Part shown: in pieces, positions 18,256 to 28,102 of the stretch
Numbering within the stretch: the stretch's first letter is position 1
How the letters are laid out: each line of letters begins with the position of its first letter
DNA from: CALCMJ01 sp964475415
Lineage (GTDB): Bacteria; Bacteroidota; Bacteroidia; Chitinophagales; Saprospiraceae
Assembly: GCA_964475415.1 (NCBI GenBank)
Contig: CAYYWZ010000024.1
Span: forward strand, 1 to 51,406
Length of the DNA stretch: 51,406 bases
Direction: 5' to 3'
Translations under genes and position numbers: made by a program
The notes under the pieces: generated by a model
What the model saw: the letters and a program-made list of their open reading frames with translations, nothing else
Database searches by the model: none
What the model was told of the DNA's origin: nothing

Positions 18256-21200
18256 CTACTTAGTTATGACAAATTGAGTATTTGATATCTGGTTATCAAT
18301 CTTTATTGATAACATATAGTAACCATTTTGTAATTGTGATACATCTAAATAGGTCTTCTGATTCACTAGTGTTATATCAGTTTTAGTAAGGACCTGTATT
18401 CCTGTTATGTCAAAAATTTGTATGCTTTCCAACTCTTTAATGGACGAAGTAATTTCTATAGTTATTCTATCTACTGTAGGGTTAGGATAGACTTTGTATC
18501 GTTCGGATAGATGGATTGAATTAGTTGATGTAGTTTCGCATGCATCTCCTATTCCATTTTCGTTTGTGTCTGATTGGTCCGAATTAGGAATAAGTGGGCA
18601 ATTGTCTTCTAGGTCATCTACACCATCTCCATCATCATCAGTATCACATAGATCACCTTCGCCGTCTCCATCTGTATCTGTCTGATCTATATTCATATCA
18701 TCTATGCAATTGTCGTCCTCATCGAGTACGCCATCATTATCATCGTCAGGATCACATGCATCCCCCAAGCTGTCACCATCAAGATCGGCTTGATCAGGAT
18801 TATCTAGAAGAGGGCAATTATCATCTATGTCATCCACACCATCTCCATCATCATCAGAATCACAGGCATTCCCTAGTCCGTCTCCGTCAGTATCTACCTG
18901 CCCAGGATTATTTATCTCTGGACAATTATCTTCAGCGTCTGGAATACCATCTCCATCTGTATCATTCTCACAAGCATCTCCAACGCCATCGCCATCGCTA
19001 TCGGCTTGATCTGAATTTGAAGAAAGTGGGCAATTGTCATCTAAGTCATCTACACCATCCCCATCATCATCTGAATCACAAGCATCCCCTAGTCCGTCTC
19101 CATCAGTATCTACTTGATTACTATTTGGTATCTCTGGGCAATTGTCATTAGCGTCTGGAATCCCGTCGCCGTCTGTGTCATTTTCGCAAGCGTCTCCGAT
19201 TCCATCATTATCCGTGTCCATCTGAGAAGGATTAGCGACAAATGGACAATTATCATCTATGTCAAGAACTGAATCATTATCATCATCATTGTCACAGATA
19301 TCACCCATGCCATCGTTATCCGTATCCGCTTGATCAGCATTTGCAATTCCTAGACAGTTGTCTTCAGCATCTGGAATCCCATCACCGTCTGTATCATTTT
19401 CGCAAGCATCACCTGTCCCATCTCCATCTGTATCTTCTTGGTTTGGATTAGAAGTTAAGGGGCAATTATCATTTGTGTCATTGATACCATCGTTATCATC
19501 GTCGTTGTCGCAAACATCTCCCATTCCATCATTGTCATTGTCGGTTTGATCAGCATTTGTTTGTAAAGGACAATTATCGCTTGAGTCATTGACTCCATCA
19601 TTATCGTCATCGTTGTCGCAAATATCACCTTGGCCATCATTGTCATTATCCATTTGATTAGGATTAGAAGTTAGAGGGCAATTATCATTGACATCAGGTA
19701 CACCATCATTATCATCATCCGTGTCACACGCATCTCCCATACTATCGTTGTCATTATCTGTTTGATCAGGATTGGATAGGCTAGGGCAGTTATCCATATT
19801 GTCAGGCACACTATCATTATCATCGTCAGTATCGCAAGCATCCCCTTCGCCATCATTATCCGTATCTGCTTGAGCTGAATTTGCAACCGTAGGACAATTA
19901 TCAATTGTATCTGGAATTCCATCACCATCAGTATCATCTTCACATGCGTCTCCTATACCATCACCATCATTATCCGCCTGAGAAGGATTATTTACGAATG
20001 GGCAGTTGTCATTACCATCTATAATACCATCATTGTCATCATCAGAATCACAAGTGTCACCTATGCCATCATTATCGTTATCACCTTGTGAAGGATTAGA
20101 AATAAGTGGACAGTTATCGTTTATATCTATTACCCCATCATTATCATCATCATTATCACATACATCCCCTTGACCATCATTGTCATTATCTTGCTGTCCT
20201 GGATTAGAGATTAAGGGGCAATTATCATTCGTATCTAGGACGCCATCGTTATCATCATCCGTATCGCAGACATCCCCTTCTCCATCATTATCATTATCTG
20301 CTTGGTTAGGATTGGAGGTAGCAGGGCAGTTATCAGAAATATCAGCAATACCATCGTTGTCATCGTCTGTGTCACATGCATCACCCATTCCATCATTATC
20401 ATTATCCGCTTGGTTAGGATTAGAAGTAGAAGGACAGTTNNNNNNNNNNNNNNNNNNNNNNNNNNNNNNNNNNNNNNNNNNNNNNNNNNNNNNNNNNNNN
20501 NNNNNNNNNNNNNNNNNNNNNNNNNNNNNNNNNNNNNNNATCTGTTGTGTCAGGAACCCCATCGTTGTCATCATCTGTGTCACAAGCATCACCCGTACCA
20601 TCATTATCATTATCTGCTTGATTTTGATTACTTGTAGAAGGACAGTTATCTGTTGTGTCAGGAACCCCATCATTGTCGTCATCTGTATCGCAAGCATCAC
20701 CTACACCATCGTTGTCATTGTCTGCTTGGTTAGGATTAGAAGTAGAAGGACAGTTATCTGTTGTGTCAGGAACCCCATCGTTGTCATCATCTGTGTCACA
20801 AGCATCACCCATACCATCGTTATCATTATCTTGTTGACCTACGTTAGATGTAAATGGACAATTATCAGAAACATCTGCTATTCCGTCGTTATCATCATCG
20901 GTATCACAAACATCGCCAAACATATCATTATCGTTATTGGCTTGATCTGTGTTTAATACAAATTGACAATTGTCAGTGGCATCTAATACGCCATCATTAT
21001 CATCATCATTATCACAAGCATCACCCTGTGTGTCATTATCATTATTTACTTGATTTGTGTTGGAAATAAATGGACAGTTATCATTAGAATCAGGAACCCC
21101 ATCATTGTCATCATCGTTATCACATACATCCCCATCGCCATCATTATCATTGTCATCTTGCATAGGATTAAAATTAAAAGGACAATTGTCAGAGGTATCA

Positions 21201-23218
21201 TCTATACCATCATTATCATCATCAACATCGCATACATCACCCATTCCGTCGCTATCAAAATCCTCTTGGTTAGGATTTGATTCATTGATACAGTTGTCTG
21301 TTGTATCTGGAACACCATCACCATCTGTATCGGGGTTTTGGTTAGAATCTATTGTTACCCGTATCAAGGCTGGGGGTAGACATGCTATAAGATCTGTAAC
21401 TTGACAAATGTATGATCCATCTGCTACAGAAGGTAAGCCGGTAAACCCGTTTGAGTTATAATTATATGTTCCTACATGCACGCCAGTTACACTGAAAATA
21501 CCAATGGTACCAGTACCATAATAAGGTGCATCTCCCTCTATAAAGGGATTGACGACTCCAGTGGGGAAGGTCGTTACAGGTAGAAATACTAATCCATTGT
21601 TTATGATATCATCTATGTCAATAGAGCCATCTATATCTTCTATGATACCACTAGTGCCATTAATCATCTCAGCAAAACCATGTGTACCTGTAAATCCTGT
21701 AATAGTCCATTTCCCAAAATTTCCAAATAGACCAGGTCCTTCCATTTTTCCATTGATAATTACCGTAGAAAAACAATTATCATTAGAAAATACAGCTGTA
21801 GAGGGTGTGTTTCTAATAGAGGCTAGCCCATTATCTAGAATCGTTATGGAATTATTAGAGTTAACATTTCCTATAGTTCCAGCGTTATCGATTCCTTGAT
21901 CGCCAGTAGTATTTATTGTCAGGGTTGCATTGCTTTGATTGAAGAATTCACCATCATTGTCTAAGCCTATTTTGTTAGTGTTGTTTATTAATATAGCATT
22001 GAAATTTAAAAAGTTTCCTTGGCTTTGATTTACTATTCCATGACTTGATACATTCTGTATTTCTATGGTTCCATTGCTTGCATTCGTAAAATCTCCATTA
22101 TTCAATATGCCATGAAAACCTGGGGATAGAACTTTTAAGGTACCTCTATTTTCTAATTCACCTCCAGTTCCTACAGACAAGCCCGTGCTAGAAGTGTTTT
22201 CTATTGTTACTGAAGCACCGATGGAAATAAATAAATAGTCATTGACAACTACAGATTCTGAGGTCGATGGGAAGGAGTTTCCTTGCGCTGTTGCAGGAAT
22301 CACCATGTGAGAAGATCCATTAGGAGGACCCATGCCTATAGGGCCACTTGACCAATTGTCAGCAGTATACCATTCGTTATCACTTGCGCATCCTGTCCAG
22401 GCATGTTGGTCTGAGGAAGTAAGAATTTCTCCATCACTGTTATTAATGTTAAATCCCCCGTTATTAAAATTATGTATCACTCCTGTGTTAGATTCTATAA
22501 CTGAAACACCTGAAAAATACTCTGCAAGTATGCCTTCGTTTTGAAAACCTCCAATAAATGCTGTACCTGATGTTGCGTTTACAACACCACAAGGTGCATT
22601 CAAGAATGTACCCTCATCATACTGAAAAAATGGACCTGAGCAAATACCTCCGATATATCCTTCATTTGTAAAAGTAGATCCTGCTAGTTTTGAATAAAGG
22701 GCTATATTTCCGACACCAGTAAAGTTTACACTAGCGGATGATGAATTAAACATCTCTCCATTATCAAGAAAAATTCCATTACCGCCTATTACAGGGCCAA
22801 CATTTAATTCTCCTTCATTTACTATCGATGCTTCATTGTTTATTGCCTCTTGTAGGGTCTCACTTATGGTGACAATAGCTCCGCCACCTATCAGTAACTC
22901 AGTGTTATTAGGATTTCCATTTATAGAAATTCCTACAGGAGCCAATGAACCGTTAGTTGTAACATTCATAGTTCCTTTCACCGTAAGTGTTGCTCCACTA
23001 TTAATGGTGACTGGATAGGGATTAGCTGTAAAACCAGCAGGGATCACACAATTCCCAGAATTAATAATAATTTCTTCGTCTACAGGAATATTACCCTGTG
23101 ACCAATTATTAGGGTTATCGTAATCACCAACTCCACCGAACCAAATATTTTGTCCCGAAACAAAGGTTAAAGTAAATAATACGAATAAGCTGCTAAGAAG
23201 AAACCTGTAGGTTTTCAT
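18256..23218 (-). CDS. T9SS-sorted surface protein with 25 or more thrombospondin type 3 repeats (interrupted by an assembly gap)
   Basis: First gene of the surface operon. It reads as one gene across the N-run at 20440-20539: 893 codons before it and 727 after, so at least 1620 residues. A signal peptide (cut near VSGQ) is followed by about 600 residues of Asn/Gly-rich beta-solenoid-like sequence opening NIWFGGVGDYDNPNNWS. Next come 25 visible 36-residue repeats of the form NCPxxxNPxQxDxDxDGxGDxC plus an Asp-rich DDDNDGVxD, the Ca-binding TSP3 pattern. The C-terminus is a T9SS sorting domain starting YKVYPNPTVDRI. The product is probably a Ca-stiffened stalk or adhesin exposed on the surface. 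The two parts are in different frames only because the 100-N filler is not a multiple of three. Confidence 0.88.
18535..21331 (-). repeat. Tandem array of 108-bp TSP3-coding units
   Basis: 25 complete or near-complete units of 36 codons are readable, 7 on the N-terminal side of the gap and 18 on the C-terminal side. Units next to the gap are nearly identical in DNA, sharing for example GACAGTTATCTGTTGTGTC, while units near the C-terminus have diverged. Each unit has two Cys and a dense set of Asp ligands. The gradient suggests recent expansion in the middle of the array. Confidence 0.9.
20440..20539. other. Assembly gap of exactly 100 N inside the TSP3 array
   Basis: The run is exactly 100 N, a conventional filler for a gap of unknown size. 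The left flank ends ...GGACAGTT and the right flank begins ATCTGTTGTGTC, which is precisely how the repeat continues elsewhere, as at 20640-20660. The true missing length should therefore be zero or a multiple of 108 bases. Confidence 0.95.
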
Positions 23219-23284
23219 AATTAAGGGTGTTAGGTGTTAAGAAATTAGGATTGAGAACTATCGTAATGTGACTGATATTTTTTC

Positions 23285-23292
23285 CAAAGTTA
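23285..23292 (-). promoter_or_regulatory. Putative -7 element of the surface-operon promoter
   Basis: On the minus strand TAACTTTG matches TAnnTTTG, about 67 bases before the TSP3 gene start at 23218. The upstream -33 position has only a weak TTTAG. The 224-base space between this operon and the M50 protease gene holds no gene, so it is the natural place for the operon's promoter. Confidence 0.42.
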
Positions 23293-23442
23293 TACCCTAG
23301 CTTATTCTAAAGCATATATGGAAACCTACAGCTAATAAAAATCTATGTTTACATATAGAAAAACTATGGAAGGGTTTACACTAGGTAATACAGGAGTTAA
23401 AAATAGACTTGAGACTAGAATTGTTAAGTAGCAATCAGTTCG

Positions 23443-24621
23443 CTAGCCCGCAAGCTTTTCTCTAACGGTCTTGCTGTGTGTGTTTATAAAACTTTTGATA
23501 TGTTTTCTATCTAAGGTAGCAACAACTTTTCCTTCAGTATCTAGAATAGGAATAACTACTAAGGCCTCTTTATCCATCAGTAAGAAGGCGTCTCTAACAG
23601 AAGCATCTTGACTCAGCGTAAACACCTTGCTGCTCATATGATAACTTACAGATTCGTTCATTCTCTTAGATTGCAGTGCATCACTGATATGATAATGATG
23701 TAGATTACCAACTACTTTCTCTTCTTTGTCGAAAATAAGGAAGCTATTTTCTCGACCTAGTTCAGATATAGTAAGTGCTTTCTCCATTAGGTCATCTACA
23801 GAGAGGGGAGTATATTTATAATTGGCTATCTGATCTAAAGTAGTACGCTTGAGAATGGCGTCTAATCTAACTTGACTAGATTCTCCATTAGCCATAATAA
23901 AAACAAAAATACCGATCATTCCGAGAATCAAAAGGGAACCTTCGTACTGCAGTAAATATTCTTGTATGGAAGCTAATCCTGGAATAGTGATGTTATTGAT
24001 AGCTAGAATTTGCAAGATACTTGCGGATATAAAAATAAGAGCAATGCCTTTTCCGATCGTAGAGGCTACCATAGTAGCTTTTTCTCTTCCTAGCTTTATG
24101 CTTAGTAGAGACCTCACTATTCTGCCACCATCCATAGGGAAAGCGGGAATGAGATTAAAAGTAAATAGAATAATATTCAGCCAAAAAATCAATTGGAAAA
24201 ACTCAAGAGAGTTATTAGGATAATTTATATCCATCAGCCCTATAGAATGGCCAGATAATAATAGGACTAAGAATATAGCTATAGCTATTGCGACATTAAC
24301 CAGAGGTCCAGCTATGGCAATAAAAAATTCATGTAGTGGATCTTCTGGAATTTTCTCTAATCTAGCAAGACCACCTATAGGAGACAAAATAATATCTCTA
24401 GTGCTTACATCATATCTTCTAGCAGTAAGAGCATGTCCATATTCATGTAAGATAACACAGAGGAAAAGTACGAGGATATATCCAAAAAACCATAACATTC
24501 TAGCGACATCAAAATTCATAGATAGTCCCATAAAGAAGAATGCGATAATCATCAATCCGAAGGACCAATGTACTTTTACAGGAATACCTGCATAAGTTCC
24601 TATATGGAAACTCCTACCCAT
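23443..24621 (-). CDS. M50B site-2-type intramembrane metalloprotease with C-terminal CBS domains
   Basis: 392 residues. The membrane part holds the zinc motif HEYGH (H59, E60, H63) and a second ligand site, NLIPAFPMDGGR with D164, both required in site-2 proteases. From about residue 265 to the end there are two CBS motifs (LMEKALTISEL... and SVRDAFLLMDKEALVVIP...), which usually bind adenosine nucleotides and gate activity. Soluble-domain M50 proteases of this type cleave membrane-bound regulators; no anti-sigma substrate gene is nearby. Its start overlaps the end of the acyl-CoA dehydrogenase gene by 8 bases, so it is the last gene of a four-gene operon. Confidence 0.9.
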   Translation of the reverse strand: MGRSFHIGTYAGIPVKVHWSFGLMIIAFFFMGLSMNFDVARMLWFFGYILVLFLCVILHEYGHALTARRYDVSTRDIILSPIGGLARLEKIPEDPLHEFFIAIAGPLVNVAIAIAIFLVLLLSGHSIGLMDINYPNNSLEFFQLIFWLNIILFTFNLIPAFPMDGGRIVRSLLSIKLGREKATMVASTIGKGIALIFISASILQILAINNITIPGLASIQEYLLQYEGSLLILGMIGIFVFIMANGESSQVRLDAILKRTTLDQIANYKYTPLSVDDLMEKALTISELGRENSFLIFDKEEKVVGNLHHYHISDALQSKRMNESVSYHMSSKVFTLSQDASVRDAFLLMDKEALVVIPILDTEGKVVATLDRKHIKSFINTHSKTVREKLAG

Positions 24622-25789
24622 AAAAGGCTGTACTTGGATCGGTCAGAATATCCTTATTGATCATTCTAGAAAGAACAACACGTTGTATCTCTGATGTGCC
24701 CTCGTAGATCTGAGTAATCTTAGCAGCTCTCATAAGTCTTTCTACATGATACTCTTTTACAAAGCCATATCCGCCATGTATTTGTACAGCCTCTACCGTA
24801 TGTTTCATTGCTGTTTCTGAAGCAAATAACTTTGCCATACTTCCAGCGGCATCATAATCTTTTTTCTGATCCTTAAGTGTAGCTGCTCTATAAACAAGAA
24901 GTCTAGCAGCCTCTATGTCTGTAAGCATATTAGCCATCTTGAATCCTATGGCTTGGTGTTGTCCTATTGGTTTTCCGAAGGCTTCTCGCTCCTTGCTATA
25001 GGCAACAGAAAGATCGAAAGCTCCTGCTGCTATACCTAGAGCCTGAGCAGCAATACCTATTCTTCCCCCACTGAGTGCTTTCATAGCAAACTTAAAACCG
25101 AAACCATCTTCTCCTATTCTATTTTCCTTAGGTACTTTTACATCATTGTACATGATCGTGTGCGTATCAGAAGCTCTTATGCCTAGCTTGTCTTCCTTAG
25201 CGCCTATCTCTACACCATCCCAACTTGTTTCTACTATAAAGGCATTGATACCCTTATGCTTTAGTTCAGGATTAGTCTGAGCAATAACGATATGTATCTT
25301 AGATGTACCTCCGCTGGTAATCCAGTTTTTAGTACCATTGAGTAGGTAATAATCGCCTTTGTCTTCGGCAGTAGTTCTTTGGCTTGTTGCATCACTACCA
25401 GCTTCTGGCTCAGACAAACAGAAAGCTCCTATTGTTTCTCCTGATGCTATCTGTGGCAAATATTTTTTCTTCTGTTCTTCTGAACCGAAGCTTTCTATAC
25501 CCCAAGCGACTAAAGAATTATTTACAGACATAATAACAGAGCAGCTATTATCTATCTTGGATATTTCCTCTAAGGCTAGAACATAAGAAAGACTATCCAT
25601 TCCTCCTCCTCCATATTCTGGTGAAACCATCATGCCGAGAAATCCTAGTTCACCCATTTTCCTTATTTCTTCTTTAGGGTATCTCATATCTCTGTCCCTT
25701 TCTATTACACCAGGTAATAGTTCTTTCTGAGCAAATTCTTTTGCAGCCTGCTTGACGTATAATTGTTCTTCTGTGAGTTGAAAATCCAT
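24614..25789 (-). CDS. Acyl-CoA dehydrogenase (short-chain/butyryl-CoA type)
   Basis: 391 residues, the full family length. The FAD enzyme oxidises acyl-CoA to trans-2-enoyl-CoA and passes electrons to ETF. Visible signatures are AFCLSEPEAGSDA (FAD/substrate loop), GTKNWITSGG, the REAFGKPIGQHQAI helix, and QIHGGYGFVKEYHVERLMRAAKI. The catalytic base is in QIYEGTSE (E363), the position used by butyryl- and short-chain-specific members. No beta-oxidation partners are beside it. It lies 9 bases after a DUF4286 gene and overlaps the M50 protease gene. Chain-length preference is inferred. Confidence 0.93.
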   Translation of the reverse strand: MDFQLTEEQLYVKQAAKEFAQKELLPGVIERDRDMRYPKEEIRKMGELGFLGMMVSPEYGGGGMDSLSYVLALEEISKIDNSCSVIMSVNNSLVAWGIESFGSEEQKKKYLPQIASGETIGAFCLSEPEAGSDATSQRTTAEDKGDYYLLNGTKNWITSGGTSKIHIVIAQTNPELKHKGINAFIVETSWDGVEIGAKEDKLGIRASDTHTIMYNDVKVPKENRIGEDGFGFKFAMKALSGGRIGIAAQALGIAAGAFDLSVAYSKEREAFGKPIGQHQAIGFKMANMLTDIEAARLLVYRAATLKDQKKDYDAAGSMAKLFASETAMKHTVEAVQIHGGYGFVKEYHVERLMRAAKITQIYEGTSEIQRVVLSRMINKDILTDPSTAFYG

Positions 25790-25798
25790 TTTATATTT

Positions 25799-26107
25799 TT
25801 ATTCTATTATTTCCATTAAGGATCTGAAGGCAAATACTTTTCCTTTGTATTTGTCATTGTGATCTTTTTGTAGAGCGGGAGCATGGTTTTTTTGATAATC
25901 CTCGAAGGTCTCCATATCCTGCAACACGTATTGACATGCGTAGGTATTTTTCTCCTCAGCATGTAGTAGTCGACAAACACGAGATGAGATAAACTTATTC
26001 GTTTTCATCACATCGGGAATGTGTACCTCTTGCATCCACTTAAGCCATTCTTCCTGTATAGACTCGTCTACACTTACCGTTACATTGTACAATATTTTAT
26101 TTGACAT
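25799..26107 (-). CDS. DUF4286 family protein
   Basis: A 102-residue soluble protein resembling the DUF4286 family: it opens KILYNVTVSVD and continues WLKWMQEVHIPDVM and CRLLHAEEKNTYACQYVL. The layout suggests a small ferredoxin-like (dimeric alpha-beta barrel) fold; no catalytic residues can be named. It sits 3 bases after the TPR gene and 9 before the acyl-CoA dehydrogenase, so it is co-transcribed. No function is known for the family. Confidence 0.85.
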   Translation of the reverse strand: MSNKILYNVTVSVDESIQEEWLKWMQEVHIPDVMKTNKFISSRVCRLLHAEEKNTYACQYVLQDMETFEDYQKNHAPALQKDHNDKYKGKVFAFRSLMEIIE

Positions 26108-26110
26108 TCT

Positions 26111-27934
26111 TTATTGAATTTCGTCCCCACGAAGTATTCTAAATCGTTTTCTAGCCTCAACGGCAAAGGTACTATTAGAATAATCTATGAATAATTTTTC
26201 GTAGAGGGTTTTAGCTTTTTCTTTATCATCTAGAATTTTCTCATATATCTCCGCTAGTTCGAATATAGAATTATCACAAGTTATTTCGTCGGGATGCTTT
26301 TCTATAATTTCATTATAAGAGACTATAGCGTTAGTGTAGTCCTTCTGTCCTTTGTATAGCTGTGCCTTTCTGTATAGAACTTCATCTTGTAAGGGATGAT
26401 CGGGAAAGAAGATCTCTATAGAATCTAATTTGTCAAAGGCACCTTTGTACTGATTCTGTACCGCAAGTAGATCAGCTTGAGAAAATAATTGTAGGGCTGT
26501 CTCAGTTGAATCTAATCCTAAATTATCCGTAATAAATACCGACAGGTCGATAGCGTCATTAGAGATAAGCTTAGACGTAGAAGCTTTTAGTATGTCAAAT
26601 TGTGCCTGAGCCCACTCGAAGTTTCCAGAATAATAGAAAAGCTTAGCATTTCTAAATCTCGCAACCTCCCCTATATATTCTTCTCTAAATGCTTTGTCTA
26701 CCTGAGAATAGAGCAGGGATGCTTCCCATATTTCTTCTTGCATAAGGTAATAATCTGCTAAAGAAATTTTGCTATTAGCTCTTAGGTATTTGCTTATAGA
26801 TCTTATTTCTATAAGTTCTTGCAGTACATCTATGGCACCTTGGCTATCGTTACCATAGATGGCTAAGAAATCAGCAAAATCTTTTACCAGCTGGCCTGTT
26901 CTATTATTAATCCCAAACTCATCGATAAAGGATTTATATTCAGATTTCAATGTGTCTAATTCAGTAGTTGCGAAGTTGGGGTTCTCTGTAATTTTCTTTC
27001 TCTTACTGATGAGTAACTTTTTCTTCGCATCTATATAGTACCTAGAGTTATCTCCCTTAGAGTCTATAATGTATTCATATGCCTTGATGGCTGTGTTGTA
27101 GTCCTTGTCATTATAAGCGATATCTGCTAGTTTGATAACACGATTTCCAGGTTCATCTAATTTTCTATCTATGGCACGTGCTTGTCGAAATGCCTTATTG
27201 TAATCTTTTTCCTGCACGAATGCCCATTGTAATAATTCTGGGTAAACTAGATTTTCTGGCTCAGTGCTGATACGTTCATATAATTGTCTTTTCAGTTCGG
27301 TGTAAGCCGATTCTTGCTTAAGATTTCTTTGCAAGGTTGCTGTAATAGAAGGAAGTCTTGTAGGCTGCGTAGAAACATAATTAATATATTCTCTTATCAT
27401 AGATGCATCGTCAGATTTTCTTCTGTACAGATCTGCCAGATTATAAGAGAAGATGGTATTATTATCCAGAAGCTTAGATCCTTTTTTATAGGTCTCTAAT
27501 GCAAGGTCATACTTTGTCAGTCGCAGGAATGCATTTCCTAACTTGTTAATGATACTTGTATTAGGTGGAAGGTTTTGTATAGCCTTTCTGTATTGCTTAT
27601 CAGCTTTTTCAGGTTCGAACTTACGCTCATACATATTACCTAGAGAAACATATAGTTGTACATCCTGTGGTTTACGTTTTATTTCAGATTGAATTGCTTT
27701 TTCCGCGTTTTGAAAATCTTCTAGGGCTACAAGTGATTCTATATAACGAGAGAAAAATACGTCCTGATTAGGATTCTTATCGTATAACTTACTGTATAAT
27801 ACTGCCGCTTTTTCGTATTCTCCGGATTGGAAATAACGATTTGCTAGCCTGGAGTCCTGAGCAGCAAGACTATTAATAGAGCTAATAAGCAGTAGTAAAG
27901 GAATAATAAGTTTGAAGATATGTTTCATTGACAT
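26111..27934 (-). CDS. Exported tetratricopeptide repeat protein
   Basis: 607 residues with a signal peptide (IIPLLLLISSINSLAAQ). The rest is almost entirely helical TPR units, with clear examples at the N-terminus (SGEYEKAAVLYSKLYDKNP, PEKADKQYRKAIQ) and C-terminus (KDYTNAIVSYNEII, EKAKTLYEKLFIDY). The C-terminal pattern is like YbgF/BamD-type periplasmic TPRs. It is probably a periplasmic or outer-membrane-associated scaffold. First gene of an operon with DUF4286, acyl-CoA dehydrogenase and M50 protease, whose shared purpose is not evident. Start could be M1 or M3. Confidence 0.85.
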   Translation of the reverse strand: MSMKHIFKLIIPLLLLISSINSLAAQDSRLANRYFQSGEYEKAAVLYSKLYDKNPNQDVFFSRYIESLVALEDFQNAEKAIQSEIKRKPQDVQLYVSLGNMYERKFEPEKADKQYRKAIQNLPPNTSIINKLGNAFLRLTKYDLALETYKKGSKLLDNNTIFSYNLADLYRRKSDDASMIREYINYVSTQPTRLPSITATLQRNLKQESAYTELKRQLYERISTEPENLVYPELLQWAFVQEKDYNKAFRQARAIDRKLDEPGNRVIKLADIAYNDKDYNTAIKAYEYIIDSKGDNSRYYIDAKKKLLISKRKKITENPNFATTELDTLKSEYKSFIDEFGINNRTGQLVKDFADFLAIYGNDSQGAIDVLQELIEIRSISKYLRANSKISLADYYLMQEEIWEASLLYSQVDKAFREEYIGEVARFRNAKLFYYSGNFEWAQAQFDILKASTSKLISNDAIDLSVFITDNLGLDSTETALQLFSQADLLAVQNQYKGAFDKLDSIEIFFPDHPLQDEVLYRKAQLYKGQKDYTNAIVSYNEIIEKHPDEITCDNSIFELAEIYEKILDDKEKAKTLYEKLFIDYSNSTFAVEARKRFRILRGDEIQ

Positions 27935-28035
27935 AATTATTTATGTAGATATCTAAGCTTTTTCTGCTATATACCTAGTTTGATCTTTAGTTATACTACA
28001 TCTGATAACGATGGTAAGTTTAAAATAATTTCTTT

Positions 28036-28080
28036 AAAAATAAGAAAGGAGTGTACACTGTACACTCCTTTCTTATTTTT
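28036..28080. terminator. Strong bidirectional hairpin terminator after the tonB operon
   Basis: A perfect 21-bp inverted repeat with a three-base loop (ACT, 28057-28059). The inner stem is GTGTAC/GTACAC, then AAAGGA/TCCTTT, and A-tracts and T-tracts form the outer ends. It lies just downstream of the tonB stop on the minus strand and can act on either strand. Confidence 0.85.
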
Positions 28081-28102
28081 TATGATATGTTTAAGCGCTT
28101 GC

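Noticed and set aside
18535..21331. Regular repeats resembling a CRISPR array
   Set aside because: The 108-bp unit is wholly coding, in frame, without unique spacers, and there are no cas genes.
18494..21404. Many long open frames on the plus strand opposite the TSP3 gene
   Set aside because: They are low-complexity Ser/Pro/His or Ile/Val shadows of the Asp-rich repeat, with no starts or motifs of their own.
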